The notes: generated by a model not told the origin, from the sequence alone. Numbered from the stretch's first letter, positions 46,229-55,541 are shown. The stretch is DNA of 64,000 bases from Metabacillus arenae (GCF_014773385.1 NZ_JACXAI010000032.1:1-64000); one strand, 5' to 3'. Translations and numbers: made by a program.

Positions 46229-47611
46229 ATGAGTGACCAATTACAAGCGATCACAATTATTTCGCATGGACAGACTCACCAAATAACGATTAAGAGAATG
46301 GCTATCTTCCATAGAATGAAAATTATAGAAGCGATAAGTAATAAGGATGAGGCTTATTATCTGTTTTTCTATAAAGACCAATTCATTACAGGAAAAAATA
46401 CAAAAGTAAAAAGAAATTCTCTCTTACACAAAGCTTTTAATCAGGGGATTGTTTTCAATAGTCCACACCCTCTTATTGATGTTCTCCTTCCCGTCGAACA
46501 AACCTATCAACTTCTAACGATTAATCAAATCTATAAAGTATTACTAAAAAAATATTCACCACAAGAAACAGCTCTCATTTTATCCTTTTTTGATGCCTTT
46601 GTTCCAAAAGAAAAAATTATCGAGGTGATGAAAAAGTTTTATTATCATTTCCGAAGAAAGGGACAATACCGTTTTGCTTACCAGATATTGATAATCCTCC
46701 ACAATTATGATCCAAATGAAAAATGGGCGGTTGAATTAGTCAATCATATTGATTTTTTGAAGTATAAGCTTATATACGATGAAAGAGGAAGGGAGCTTCA
46801 AGCAAAAGACCCTTTATATACAGAAATATTGTCTTTTACTAAAAGAGAGAAGGAGCCTTATTTTTCACACCTGGAAGCAGTGTTAACAAAAGAATCAAGA
46901 TGGGCCGATTTAATTTCACTTTATATCCGCGAATCCACTAAAAGCGAGCAAAGATATGATCAGTTCCTTTCACTTATCACTAAGCATTTCTCCAAGAAAG
47001 ACCGTATCTTCTTACTGCAAAATAATGCCGCACAAATGAAACAAGTTCCACAAGAATTACTCGATCTTTTAATAAATACAGAACAGAATGAAGAAGCCGT
47101 CAATTTATTAATTGAACAGCCAAGAGAAAATCTTGCCTTCTCTCAAGTTGAACAGCTGACTAACTTATTAGATAAGGATTCCTTATGTATAGAAAAGCTG
47201 CATTTAGAAAACCTCTGTTCTTACCTCACCTATGTAGAAAACGAAGAAACCATTGAAAAAATACTGCAAATGATGGTCCCTCAGCTTTTAAAAAAATTTG
47301 ATCTTTTATATGTACATAAATGGTCGCAGCCTCTGCGGAAAATAAATCGAAGGATCCCCATTTTATCAATGATTCAAACAATGGTTGTCATTCAAGACGA
47401 CCCAGATCAACAGTTTTATTTAGGAAAGCTTTACCACAAATTAAACCAATCAAAGAAAGCAATCGAATGCTTTAACTGGGAGATGGAATTAAATCCAAAT
47501 GACCCTGAACCAGTTCAGTGGATAACGAAGGTTTATTTGGAGCTGGGTATGATTGAGGAATCGAATACTTATAAAAAAATCTATACGAGTATGCAGCGGG
47601 TATCTGGTTAG
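46229..47611 (+). CDS. Helical-repeat (TPR-like) protein, unknown function
   Basis: 460 residues, soluble, almost wholly alpha-helical. The C-terminal 70 residues (YLGKLYHKLNQSKKAIECFNWEMELNPNDPE) form a recognisable TPR pair; other helical repeats before it are degenerate. The N-terminal 90 residues may be a separate small domain. GGGGAG precedes the ATG. It is probably a scaffold or adaptor; no partner can be named. It stands alone between repeat-filled spacers. Confidence 0.75.
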   Translation: MSDQLQAITIISHGQTHQITIKRMAIFHRMKIIEAISNKDEAYYLFFYKDQFITGKNTKVKRNSLLHKAFNQGIVFNSPHPLIDVLLPVEQTYQLLTINQIYKVLLKKYSPQETALILSFFDAFVPKEKIIEVMKKFYYHFRRKGQYRFAYQILIILHNYDPNEKWAVELVNHIDFLKYKLIYDERGRELQAKDPLYTEILSFTKREKEPYFSHLEAVLTKESRWADLISLYIRESTKSEQRYDQFLSLITKHFSKKDRIFLLQNNAAQMKQVPQELLDLLINTEQNEEAVNLLIEQPRENLAFSQVEQLTNLLDKDSLCIEKLHLENLCSYLTYVENEETIEKILQMMVPQLLKKFDLLYVHKWSQPLRKINRRIPILSMIQTMVVIQDDPDQQFYLGKLYHKLNQSKKAIECFNWEMELNPNDPEPVQWITKVYLELGMIEESNTYKKIYTSMQRVSG

Positions 47612-47957
47612 AGGAGAATCATTACATTAGCTCTCAATGGCTTGTTAGGAAATGGCTGGAAAAAACTAAAGTATTTCTCAGAATGTTTAAAAGTTATAAG
47701 TTTTCGGACGCCACGGAGTTCTGGTGCCCCAAGAAGAGACACGAAGAAGGAACCAACTTCATGGCTCTTCTTGTGCTTGTCACCGAAAGACATTCACCTA
47801 AGCTTTTGGTTTTCATAATTAGGAAATTGGATGCTTTCCTTTTTACTCTAAGCTGTGATAATATTTAGTAGGTCGAAATATTACTTTAGTGAACGAACCT
47901 GTGTACATGGATCTTCTAAAGAAGAAGGTTCTTTTTGTTTTTGAGATCAGATAGCAG

Positions 47958-48163
47958 TTTAAGTTAATTAAGGTATTAACGTATTAAGCCCGCTATCGAT
48001 GTCCAGGGCAGGCATAAGGACGTGACGCCTTTGCCGGCCAAGAGCCATCGGCCCTTAGGTCTCAGGGCCAATACGCCCGAGAAGGTTAAAGAACAACCTT
48101 CCAGCCGGCTAGCCCGAATGCTTGTCGCCGAAGGACTAGCGCCCCCTGAGCTTTTCGTTCTAT
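47958..48163. repeat. GTCCAGC dispersed element, copy 2
   Basis: The core is at 47995-48163, ending GAGCTTTTCGTTCTAT, with an internal GAAGGTT/AACCTTC hairpin. The AT-rich lead-in AGTTTAAGTTAATTAA (from 47956) is shared with copy 4. A loosely similar inverted block also lies at 47700-47810. The spacer 47612-48430 contains no gene otherwise. Confidence 0.7.
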
Positions 48164-48217
48164 ATTTTGCAAGAAAATGATTAGTTCAATAATTTTTAAC
48201 GTACAAAGTGTGCGATC

Positions 48218-48345
48218 GTTGTCCAGCTGCAGCGCCTAGCCCGCCTTAGATCACAAGCCAAGCTTCAAAGAAAGGAAAAAACGCCTTTCTGTGAAGCTTG
48301 CCCGAGTGCTCCTCCTAGGCTGTACAAGGTTCTTCCGCTTTTCTA
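48218..48345. repeat. GTCCAGC dispersed element, copy 3
   Basis: It starts CGTTGTCCAGCTGCAGCGCC and shares with copy 1 the AAAAACGCCTTTCTGTGAAG block, ending CCGCTTTTCT. It lies 55 bp from copy 2 in the same direction and immediately before the MFS gene. Confidence 0.75.
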
Positions 48346-48430
48346 TGTAGTCCAGTTGAGAGGGTTGACGTGCTGGGCAATGACGCCCTGAGCTTATTTG
48401 TTCGCAGGTTGACGAGGGAGTGTGAATGGG

Positions 48431-49633
48431 TTGAATTCAACAAGTAAAGATCCTTTATGGACGAAATCTTTCATTATGCTGATGGTTGGGAATCTGTTTG
48501 TGTTTATGTCGTTTCAAATGCTTCTTCCAACATTGCCTCCATATGTAAAATCAATAGGGGCATCAGGTCTTGAGATTGGTCTGGTTACAGCCCTCTTTTC
48601 AATTGGAGCAGTGCTTAGCCGGCCGTTTATTGGGTACTTACTTGAATATAAAGCGCGAAAGTCGTTAGTTTTAGTAGGAGCAGTCGCATTATTATTCATT
48701 ACCATTTTATATCCATTATCACAGGTTGTAGTGATCTTTTTACTATTCCGCTTACTCCATGGTTTAGCATGGGGCTGGTCAACAACTGTAAACGGAACAG
48801 CTGCAGTTGACGTGGTGCCAAATTCCAGATTGGGTGAGGGAATGGGCTATTATGGCCTTTCTGTTACACTTGGGATGATCATTGCACCTAGTTTAGGGAT
48901 CTTATTATACCAAGTGACTTCCTTTTCAAATTTAATTTATATCTCTAGTTTTCTAGGTTTAATTTCAGTTGGGCTTTTAGCAATCGTCCATTATCAAACA
49001 CCTGAAGTGGTCAAGAATACGAAAAGGGAAGATCTCAAGTTCTCTTATTTCGGTTCTTTAGTTGAAAAATCCAGCTGGTATCCAGCATTTTTAACGTTTA
49101 TAGTGACCTTTGGGTACGGTTCGATTGTGACATTTATCGTGATTTTTGGAGAAGAACGAGGAATCGACCAGATTTTCCTTTTCTATTTATTTAACGCAAT
49201 AATGGCTTCACTTTCAAGGCCGATAGCTGGCAGATGGTTTGATCAGCATGGACCAAAAGGAATTGTGTTCCTATGCTCGACACTAACATTTATCGGAATG
49301 TGGGTTTTGTCCTTTGCACATTCAAGTATACTTATTGCTGTTGCCGGTGTTCTTTTTGGAATCGGGTTTGGTTCTCTCATTCCAACCTTACAATCTTGGA
49401 CTCTATCGCAGACACCTGCTAACCGCCGGGGTGTTGCGAATGGCATGTATTTCTCATCAATTGATTTAGGAATTGGATTAAGCGGACTTGTGTTCGGTAT
49501 CCTTGCCCAATATGTTGAGACAGGTAATTTGTTCCGCATATCAAGTGCTTTTCTATTAATTGCCATAGTCATGACATTTGTTCAAGGACGCCGCAGCAGA
49601 ACAGTTAGTCGGAGGGAACGGGCAGTATCTTAA
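48431..49633 (+). CDS. MFS transporter
   Basis: 400 residues with 12 membrane segments of the major facilitator superfamily. The family loop motif between segments 2 and 3 reads SRPFIGYLLEYKARK. TTG 48431 is chosen because GAGGGAG ends ten bases upstream; the GTG at 48422 is only one base from it. The likely role is drug or metabolite export, but substrate motifs are not informative. Its promoter must lie within or beside repeat copy 3. Confidence 0.85.
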   Translation: MNSTSKDPLWTKSFIMLMVGNLFVFMSFQMLLPTLPPYVKSIGASGLEIGLVTALFSIGAVLSRPFIGYLLEYKARKSLVLVGAVALLFITILYPLSQVVVIFLLFRLLHGLAWGWSTTVNGTAAVDVVPNSRLGEGMGYYGLSVTLGMIIAPSLGILLYQVTSFSNLIYISSFLGLISVGLLAIVHYQTPEVVKNTKREDLKFSYFGSLVEKSSWYPAFLTFIVTFGYGSIVTFIVIFGEERGIDQIFLFYLFNAIMASLSRPIAGRWFDQHGPKGIVFLCSTLTFIGMWVLSFAHSSILIAVAGVLFGIGFGSLIPTLQSWTLSQTPANRRGVANGMYFSSIDLGIGLSGLVFGILAQYVETGNLFRISSAFLLIAIVMTFVQGRRSRTVSRRERAVS

Positions 49634-49675
49634 AATGAGTCTAATAAAGTTTGATTAACGCAGCCGATCATAGAG

Positions 49676-49705
49676 AAAATGCCTCCAATAAAGGAGGCAT
49701 TTTTT
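49676..49705 (+). terminator. Terminator after the MFS gene
   Basis: AAAATGCCTCC (49676-49686) / GGAGGCATTTT (49693-49703) with further T. Confidence 0.9.
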
Positions 49706-49730
49706 GATATGTAAGATAGCATAAAATTTC

Positions 49731-49780
49731 ACCCTACTACAGACCTTGATACGTTGGTGTTTTTCGTCTAAGGAGACAAC
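49731..49780. repeat. Dispersed repeat S, copy 2
   Basis: Partner of 6233-6290: AAAATTTCACCCT, CTACAGACCTTGA, GGTGTTTTTCGT. As with copy 1, it directly follows a plus-strand terminator. Confidence 0.5.
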
Positions 49781-49847
49781 ATTTTTAAATGGATTTTTTA
49801 GGATGAGCATAGACGCCGGGAGAATATCGAGAAACTGCACGCAACGT

Positions 49848-49930
49848 GAAATCTCGCTCAAGCCACTATCATGAGGAAGGGATCTGCTCAAAAAAGCTGT
49901 ATCTGGATCGTATAGAGAGTAATTGGATCA
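49848..49930. repeat. Dispersed repeat E, copy 2
   Basis: AATCTCGCTCAAGCCACTATC, GAGGAAGGGATCTGCTC, then GTATAGAGAGTAATTGGATCA. The first part resembles 23241-23300. The GAGGAAGGGAT and GTATAGAGA.TAA.TGGATCA parts recur at 50078-50126, so this spacer contains a direct duplication of about 205 bp spacing. Confidence 0.55.
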
Positions 49931-49955
49931 TACAGCTCTTTTCAAATCGAACCTT

Positions 49956-50122
49956 CGCTCAAATTATTCAATCCTGGTTCAATCATAGTAGAAACAGGAC
50001 CGAATAATTTAAGAACCGGACACCAAACTTTGTGACCTGGCCCGCAAACGTAAAATTTGGCTAAAATCACCTAGCATGAGGAAGGGATTCGCTTGTACCT
50101 GGCTAGTATAGAGAATAACTGG
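49956..50122. repeat. Phased degenerate array 3 (units ending GG)
   Basis: Eight consecutive units of 20-22 bp, each ending in GG: ends at 49977, 49998, 50019, 50040, 50060, 50081, 50102 and 50122. Spacings are 21, 21, 21, 20, 21, 21 and 20. The first five units also share an AA at the same offset (CAA/GAA four to six bases from the unit start). The sequences themselves are otherwise diverged. It lies in the spacer between the MFS and ars genes. Confidence 0.65.
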
Positions 50123-50207
50123 ATCAAACAGCTCTATGAATCTTTCTCTCAAATTGTCTAATCCCTGACCCAATCTAAAAAAGACCAAGCGTTTTTTTTT
50201 CAGTTAA

Positions 50208-50390
50208 GAAAGTTTAAGTTAATTAAAGTATTAACGTGTTAATGAGTGTTATCATTGTCCAGCTCCGAGCGCCATCAGCTCGAGGTCACAAGTCAATCCG
50301 TCAAGAAGGTTAAAGAACAACCTTCTTGACGGATTGACTTGTGCTTGTCGCCGATAGGCGGGCGCTCTGCGCTTTTCGTTCGACGCGAGT
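50208..50390. repeat. GTCCAGC dispersed element, copy 4, with 25-bp hairpin
   Basis: It has the lead-in AGTTTAAGTTAATTAA, then TTGTCCAGCTCCGAGCGCC, and ends GCGCTTTTCGTTCG. The centre is a perfect 25-bp inverted repeat, 50287-50311 and 50319-50343, with a seven-base loop. The hairpin loop region GAAGGTTAAAGAACAACCTTC is identical to that of copy 2. Confidence 0.8.
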
Positions 50391-50474
50391 TGATTGGTGG
50401 GAGTCTCGGTATACCGGCGAGCCGGTATTTTTCTATAGAAAGGCGTGATCCGTAAAAGCAGCAGCTAAGTGATG

Positions 50475-50894
50475 TTAATTACCAGTTTCAGAGAATCGTT
50501 TCATTCGGTCGCCAATTTCATCACGGACGAGTTGGAAAAATGCCCATTTTTCTTCTTCTGTTCCTTCTGCCTTAGCTGGATCATCAAAGCCCCAGTGTTC
50601 ACGTTTCACATGGGGAGGTGTTACTGGACAATGGTCAGCTGCATGGCCGCATAACGTAACAATTAAGTCGGCATTGTTTAAAACTTCAGTGTTGATGACA
50701 TCAGAGGTTTGGCCAGAAATATCAACACCGGCCTCCTTCATGGCTTTCACCGCATTTGGGTTTAGTCCATGCGCTTCAAGCCCAGCGCTTTTCACATCCC
50801 AATGTTCACTTAAATATTTTTTTGCCCAGCCTTCTGCCATTTGGCTTCTGCAAGAGTTACCAGTACATAAGAAGTAGAGTGTTTTTTTTGACAT
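50475..50894 (-). CDS. arsC: Thioredoxin-coupled arsenate reductase
   Basis: 139 residues, low-molecular-weight phosphatase fold. The catalytic loop is C10-T-G-N-S-C15-R16, and the redox cysteines are Cys82 and Cys89, as in Bacillus/Staphylococcus ArsC. It reduces arsenate to arsenite for export. It is the last gene of the arsR-arsB-arsC operon, 19 bp after arsB. AAAGGAG precedes the ATG. Confidence 0.95.
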   Translation of the reverse strand: MSKKTLYFLCTGNSCRSQMAEGWAKKYLSEHWDVKSAGLEAHGLNPNAVKAMKEAGVDISGQTSDVINTEVLNNADLIVTLCGHAADHCPVTPPHVKREHWGFDDPAKAEGTEEEKWAFFQLVRDEIGDRMKRFSETGN

Positions 50895-50913
50895 GTTGTA
50901 AACTCCTTTTTTG

Positions 50914-52209
50914 TTATATAATCAATAGCCATAAGTAAAGCCCTAAAAGGGTAATAAATAATGTTGGAATTGTTAAGATAATCCCCGTTTTAAAATACGT
51001 GCCCCAGGAAATTTTCACTCCCTTAAGGGAAAGAACGTGTAACCAAAGCAAGGTAGCTAGAGATCCGATTGGCGTAATTTTAGGCCCAAGATCTGAACCG
51101 ATCACATTGGCATAAATTAAAGCTTCTCTCATTGTTCCTGTTGTATTTGTATCGACAATCGCTAAGGCATCAATCATAACTGTCGGCATGTTATTCATCA
51201 AGGATGAAAGAATTGCCGCGATAAAGCCCATCGAAATCGTTCCAATAAACAGCCCTTGATCGGCAGCTAAGTTGATCGTATCAGTCAATACATTTGTGAG
51301 GCCAACATTCCGTAATCCATACACAACCACATACATTCCAATCGAAAAGAACACGATCGCCCAAGGTGCCCCTTTTAATACCTGTTTTGTTGGAACAGCT
51401 GGGCTTCTTTTTGCCATCATTAAAAAGAAAATAGCGATGATACTAGCAACGATTGAGACAGGAATCCCAAGGAACTCACTGATAAAATACCCTGCTAATA
51501 AAATTCCTAATACGAACCATGAAAGCTTAAACATTTTTTCATCCTGGATGGTTTCTCTAGGAGCTTTTAAATCTTCCAAATCATAATTCTTAGGAATGCT
51601 TTTTCTGAAAAATAAGTAAAGAACAATGATGCTTGCGATCAAAGCGAAAAAGTTAGGAATAATCATACGTGACGCATACTCAATAAAACCAATTCCAAAG
51701 AAATCTGCTGATACAATGTTCACCAAGTTGCTGACCACTAATGGCAAGGAGGTTGTATCTGCGATAAATCCACTTGCGATAATAAATGGGAATACCATTT
51801 TTTCATTAAAATTTAAATTCCTCACCATAGCGAGAACGATCGGAGTTAAAATAAGGGCTGCTCCGTCATTTGCAAAAAATGCTGCAACCAACGCTCCCAA
51901 AATCGAGACATAGATAAACATGCGAATTCCATTTCCTTTCGCAGCTCTTGCCATGTGGAGAGCAGACCATTCAAAAAAACCGATCTCATCCAAGATGAGA
52001 GAGATGATAATAACAGCAATAAATGTTAAAGTTGCGTTCCAAACAATCGAGGTCACATCAATGACATCATGAAAATCAACGACCCCTGCAAGTAAGGCTA
52101 AAATGGCTCCTCCACAAGCGGACCAGCCAATTGACAAATTCCTTGGCTGCCAAATAACCAAGATAAGAGTTAAAAGAAAGATCAATGATGCTAAAATAAT
52201 GGAAGTCAA
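50914..52209 (-). CDS. arsB: Arsenite efflux permease ArsB
   Basis: 431 residues with about 11-12 membrane segments of the ArsB/NhaD ion transporter superfamily. It exports arsenite and antimonite with the proton gradient. The start is TTG 52209 after GAGGAG. It lies between arsR (15 bp) and arsC (19 bp); no ArsA ATPase gene is present. Confidence 0.93.
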   Translation of the reverse strand: MTSIILASLIFLLTLILVIWQPRNLSIGWSACGGAILALLAGVVDFHDVIDVTSIVWNATLTFIAVIIISLILDEIGFFEWSALHMARAAKGNGIRMFIYVSILGALVAAFFANDGAALILTPIVLAMVRNLNFNEKMVFPFIIASGFIADTTSLPLVVSNLVNIVSADFFGIGFIEYASRMIIPNFFALIASIIVLYLFFRKSIPKNYDLEDLKAPRETIQDEKMFKLSWFVLGILLAGYFISEFLGIPVSIVASIIAIFFLMMAKRSPAVPTKQVLKGAPWAIVFFSIGMYVVVYGLRNVGLTNVLTDTINLAADQGLFIGTISMGFIAAILSSLMNNMPTVMIDALAIVDTNTTGTMREALIYANVIGSDLGPKITPIGSLATLLWLHVLSLKGVKISWGTYFKTGIILTIPTLFITLLGLYLWLLII

Positions 52210-52224
52210 TTTCCTTTCTCCTCT

Positions 52225-52575
52225 CTATTCACAGGTGATACGCCGTCCCTGCTTTTCTAATTCTGCTAATTTCCCATATTGATCTGGTAAGAAGGCCAGA
52301 AGGCTTTCAACAAACTCATACGTTTCTGAATCTCGATTTAAAGAATAAAAGATCCACTGGCCCTTTCGATTTTCTTTTACTAGATCAGCGTCTCTTAATT
52401 TTCGAAGATGCTGGCTAATGGCTGGCTGGCTTGTTTTAAAAATTTCCACAAACTCACATACACAGCATTCATTTTTTTCTAGCAGCTTTATAATTGATAA
52501 TCGTGTTTTATCACCTAATAACTTTAAAACCTGGCTCGCTTTTGCAATATCTATTACTTCAGGTTGAACTTTCAC
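52225..52575 (-). CDS. arsR: Arsenic-responsive repressor ArsR
   Basis: 116-residue ArsR/SmtB repressor. The As(III) motif is C37-C-V-C40 at the recognition region, and the helix-turn-helix reads TSQPAISQHLRKLRDADLV. GTG 52575 is the start, eight bases after GGAGG; the frame extends 18 codons upstream through the promoter. It represses its own operon until arsenite or antimonite binds the cysteines. Confidence 0.93.
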   Translation of the reverse strand: MKVQPEVIDIAKASQVLKLLGDKTRLSIIKLLEKNECCVCEFVEIFKTSQPAISQHLRKLRDADLVKENRKGQWIFYSLNRDSETYEFVESLLAFLPDQYGKLAELEKQGRRITCE

Positions 52576-52602
52576 ATTGCCCACCTCCAATTTACGTAAA
52601 TG

Positions 52603-52631
52603 ATTATATAACAATATACTTATATACACAA
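52603..52631 (-). promoter_or_regulatory. arsR promoter and probable operator
   Basis: On the minus strand TTGTGT (52626-52631) and TATAAT (52603-52608) are 17 bp apart. The spacer and flanks hold a TATATAAGTATATTG-type imperfect inverted repeat, a likely ArsR operator. The remaining spacer up to 52916 shows only AT-rich DNA. Confidence 0.6.
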
Positions 52632-52916
52632 TATTTTATTAGTATAACATCTCAAGGTTATTATTTGTATTTTACAACTAAGTGTTTATAATAAAATATA
52701 GAAAGAAATAAGAAAAATAACTGTAAAGAAACCTGGTAATTTGTCGGTTGATTATTGTCACTATTACTTTGAATTAACAATGAGATTAATGTAGAAGAAG
52801 TTAATTACTTCATTCTTCAACATTTTTTTAAGGAGATTCCTGATCACTTGGTGAAAAATCTTTACAAAGTTTTCAAACTTCTTCACTTTGCTTAAAGTAG
52901 AAAAAGAGGTGAGTAA

Positions 52917-53363
52917 ATGGAAAACGTAAGAGAAATATTGCAAACAACGATGAGAGGCTTTGGTTTGTTAGATAAAAACTGTTGTTCTATCGGTTCAATT
53001 GAAATTTCTCTCATTCAAAGCCATATCTTGTATGAAATTGATCGAATGGATCATCCGTCCATGCAAGAGGTTGCAGACGTATTAGGAATCGATATTACAA
53101 CGTTCAGCAGGCAAATACAAAACATGATCAAACGTGAATTAGTCGAAAAAAGACAGTCTTCACAAGATAAGAGAGTGTATGAACTCCAATTAACTGTGCA
53201 AGGAAAAGCAGTGGGCGCGTCCATTGATACCCAAATGAATCAATATCTGAACGAGGTCTTCTCTTATATGAATGATTTTGAAAAAGACACTGTTATCCGT
53301 TCCTTAAAATTACTCAATGAATCGATGGCGAAAAGCAAAATGTGCTGCAAGCCTGTTCAATAA
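52917..53363 (+). CDS. MarR-family regulator with vicinal cysteines
   Basis: 148 residues with a MarR winged helix (about 30-110; MQEVADVLGIDITTFSRQIQNM). It has two Cys pairs outside the DNA-binding core: Cys22-Cys23 near the N-terminus and Cys143-Cys144 near the end. Vicinal thiols are typical sites for arsenite, antimonite or other thiophilic ligands. It lies between arsRBC and a flavoprotein gene and converges on the latter. A metalloid- or redox-sensing role is an inference. Confidence 0.85.
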   Translation: MENVREILQTTMRGFGLLDKNCCSIGSIEISLIQSHILYEIDRMDHPSMQEVADVLGIDITTFSRQIQNMIKRELVEKRQSSQDKRVYELQLTVQGKAVGASIDTQMNQYLNEVFSYMNDFEKDTVIRSLKLLNESMAKSKMCCKPVQ

Positions 53364-53369
53364 GATGTT

Positions 53370-53700
53370 CTTTCTTGATTTCTTGTAATATACAACTAAA
53401 CAATACCTATGCCAATTTAAAGCTAATATCAGAAAGATTCCGCTGCTTCCACAATAGAGATAAGTAAGGCCGTAAACGATTGTTATTAATAGGTGTCCTA
53501 CAAAAGGACCTAACGCTGTACTTACATCTTGTACAATAGAGTATGTTGTGAGAAATGAGACAACATTGATGGATGACTTGGCGCTGCCTAGGGCAATGGT
53601 TTCAGTTAATGTTGTTAATGAGGCAGCTCCTGCCATGACGAAGAAGGTAAACTTAGATAAGTAATAATTGCCACAATCACAACCGGCTTTTGATGAATGA
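53370..53700 (-). pseudogene. MFS transporter, C-terminal remnant
   Basis: Minus-strand sequence encodes FTFFVMAGAASL, STYSIVQDVSTALGPFVGHLL and YLYCGSSGIFLIL, the C-terminal segments of an MFS exporter. Upstream the frame changes: KPVVIVAIITYL continues only in the neighbouring frame. The first nine or so segments are missing and there is no start. It lies directly downstream of the flavoprotein gene and was probably its operon partner. Confidence 0.75.
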
Positions 53701-53767
53701 AACTTATTTGGGGAGCCAGCCCTACCAATTCTCTCCTTCTTTCCAAATGAAATTAGTTTGATGCCCT

Positions 53768-55150
53768 TTAGCAGCAAGAATTTGCGACAATAGATGGATC
53801 TTTAAGGTTTAAATTCACATTGCAAACTCCGGTTTCTGGTAAGTCTAATTCTACTTTCCTGGCTGCTTCATAATCAGCAACAAGATGGGCAACAACCGAC
53901 CTGACTTGTTCATAACCTGTTGCCATTAGGAAGGTCGGTGCACGTCCATAACTTTTGGCGCCGACAATATAAAAATCCTTTTCAGGCTGGCGAAGTTCTT
54001 TCTCCCCGTGAGGACGAACAGTTCCGCAGCTATGAATATTCGGATCGATTAGCGGAGCCAATGCTTCCACACTTTCAGTTGCGGTATCAATTGATGTACG
54101 CACTTCTCTCAGCATTTCAAAATCCGGACGGCTTCCTGTATTGACAATGATCTCCTGCACTTCTGGGATTATCGTTTCTTCTCCATTGTAATTTCCCTTA
54201 ATGGCGATCGTATCGCTTTTTTTCACTAAAGATTGAATTCGGTAGGGAGTATAGACCGTTAATTTCCCTTTATCCACAAGGTTATGCACACGACTGCCTA
54301 GTTCTCCCCTTGCAGCAAGAGCGTCTTTCTCTTCGCCTCCATATGCATCTTCTACTTGGTTTCTTCTCATGATCCACAGAATTTCAGTTTGAGGGTATTG
54401 GTCCGTTAGTTTGACTAACTCTAATAGTGCATTCATAGCAGAATGTCCGCTTCCTACTACAGCTAACCGTTTATTTGCATAACGCTTTTTTTCTTTTCCT
54501 AATACATCTGGAATACCATAATAAATTTGCTCTTGGAGGTTTTTTTCGTCTTTTAACCAAACACCATTTGAATGAGCAGGATTAGGATTCCCCCAGGTCC
54601 CTGTTGCATCAATAACAGCACGTGCCTCAATCTTTTGTAAATCTCCATCTGCTTCGGTGTAAAGGATAAAAGGGACGCGGTCGCGGTTTGCATTTTTCAT
54701 TTTATCTATATCTTTTCGACTGATTGATAGAACTTTTGTATTTAAAACAAGATGAGGTTTAATCTCCTTGATTTTTGATAATGGATCTAAGTAATATTCA
54801 ACCAACTCTTTTCCAGTAGGCAGTGCATCTAACTCTGGTGAAGACCAGCCCTGCTGTTTTAAAAGGTCTGCTGCCGTCTTATCCACATTATATTTCCATG
54901 GAGAAAACAATCGTACGTGTTCCCATTTTAATATATTTGCCCCGGCATGTGATCCTGCTTCTATCAGAATAAATGATTCACCACGTTTGGCAAGATGTGC
55001 TGCAGCTGCAAGTCCAACAGGCCCAGCTCCGATAATCGCTACAGGTAAAATATTTGTTTGTTTCGGATTTAATTCTTCTGGACGAACTTCATTTTTGGCC
55101 ATGCAGCATCCTTGATCTTGTAAGGCGTTAGTAAATGTATTCATGTTCAT
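53768..55150 (-). CDS. FAD/NAD(P)-dependent oxidoreductase with Cys-pair ends
   Basis: 460 residues, a two-dinucleotide-binding flavoprotein. The FAD motif is AIIGAGPVGLAAAAHLA (from about 38) and the NADPH motif is AVVGSGHSAMNALLEL (about 228). Both ends carry vicinal cysteines: Cys15-Cys16 and Cys459-Cys460, and a third Cys lies at 442. Related flavin monooxygenases or reductases occur in arsenic islands. It may oxidise an organoarsenical or reduce a thiophilic compound; the substrate is unknown. GGGAGGG precedes the ATG. Confidence 0.85.
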   Translation of the reverse strand: MNMNTFTNALQDQGCCMAKNEVRPEELNPKQTNILPVAIIGAGPVGLAAAAHLAKRGESFILIEAGSHAGANILKWEHVRLFSPWKYNVDKTAADLLKQQGWSSPELDALPTGKELVEYYLDPLSKIKEIKPHLVLNTKVLSISRKDIDKMKNANRDRVPFILYTEADGDLQKIEARAVIDATGTWGNPNPAHSNGVWLKDEKNLQEQIYYGIPDVLGKEKKRYANKRLAVVGSGHSAMNALLELVKLTDQYPQTEILWIMRRNQVEDAYGGEEKDALAARGELGSRVHNLVDKGKLTVYTPYRIQSLVKKSDTIAIKGNYNGEETIIPEVQEIIVNTGSRPDFEMLREVRTSIDTATESVEALAPLIDPNIHSCGTVRPHGEKELRQPEKDFYIVGAKSYGRAPTFLMATGYEQVRSVVAHLVADYEAARKVELDLPETGVCNVNLNLKDPSIVANSCC

Positions 55151-55418
55151 GAAAAACCCTCCCTGAATTATTAAATCACAATTGGTTCTGATTAATTGTG
55201 CTTCTTAAGCATATCACTATACTTGTAATTTGCAAATAAAAATTTTATCCTATTTATAAAGTGGACCAAAACATTCTTTCGCGAACGACACTATTTAATA
55301 CGACTTCTTAATAAAAAATGTTATTTCTCTACTGTTTACCTAAATTGAATCTACATGATTTTTGTTTATTACATTTTATTATATTTGTTTTTTGCAAATA
55401 ATTTACGGGAGGAATTGT

Positions 55419-55541
55419 ATAAGTGACTTGTTGGATACCATTGTGATCGGCGGAGGTCAAGCTGGCCTTGCTGCGGGGTATTTTATGCAAAAGAGAGGCC
55501 ATACAGGAATGTTCACGAGGGGTGCCAGGCACCAAATTTAA
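55419..55541 (+). pseudogene. Flavin monooxygenase N-terminal remnant with lost start codon
   Basis: After a good GGGAGG box there is ATA-AGT-GAC-TTG and then a frame reading LDTIVIGGGQAGLAAGYFMQKRGH, the start of a CzcO-like flavin monooxygenase. At the position where ATG is expected (55419) the codon is ATA. The homology ends after about 30 codons, where a palindromic repeat (55520-55560) follows. The rest of the gene is gone. Confidence 0.75.

Noticed and set aside
47608-47868. Short open frames on both strands after the TPR gene
   Set aside because: They come from an imperfect inverted block (47700-47810) and lack ribosome sites.
49655-49891. 78-codon minus-strand open frame
   Set aside because: It overlaps a terminator and repeats S and E; no start signal.
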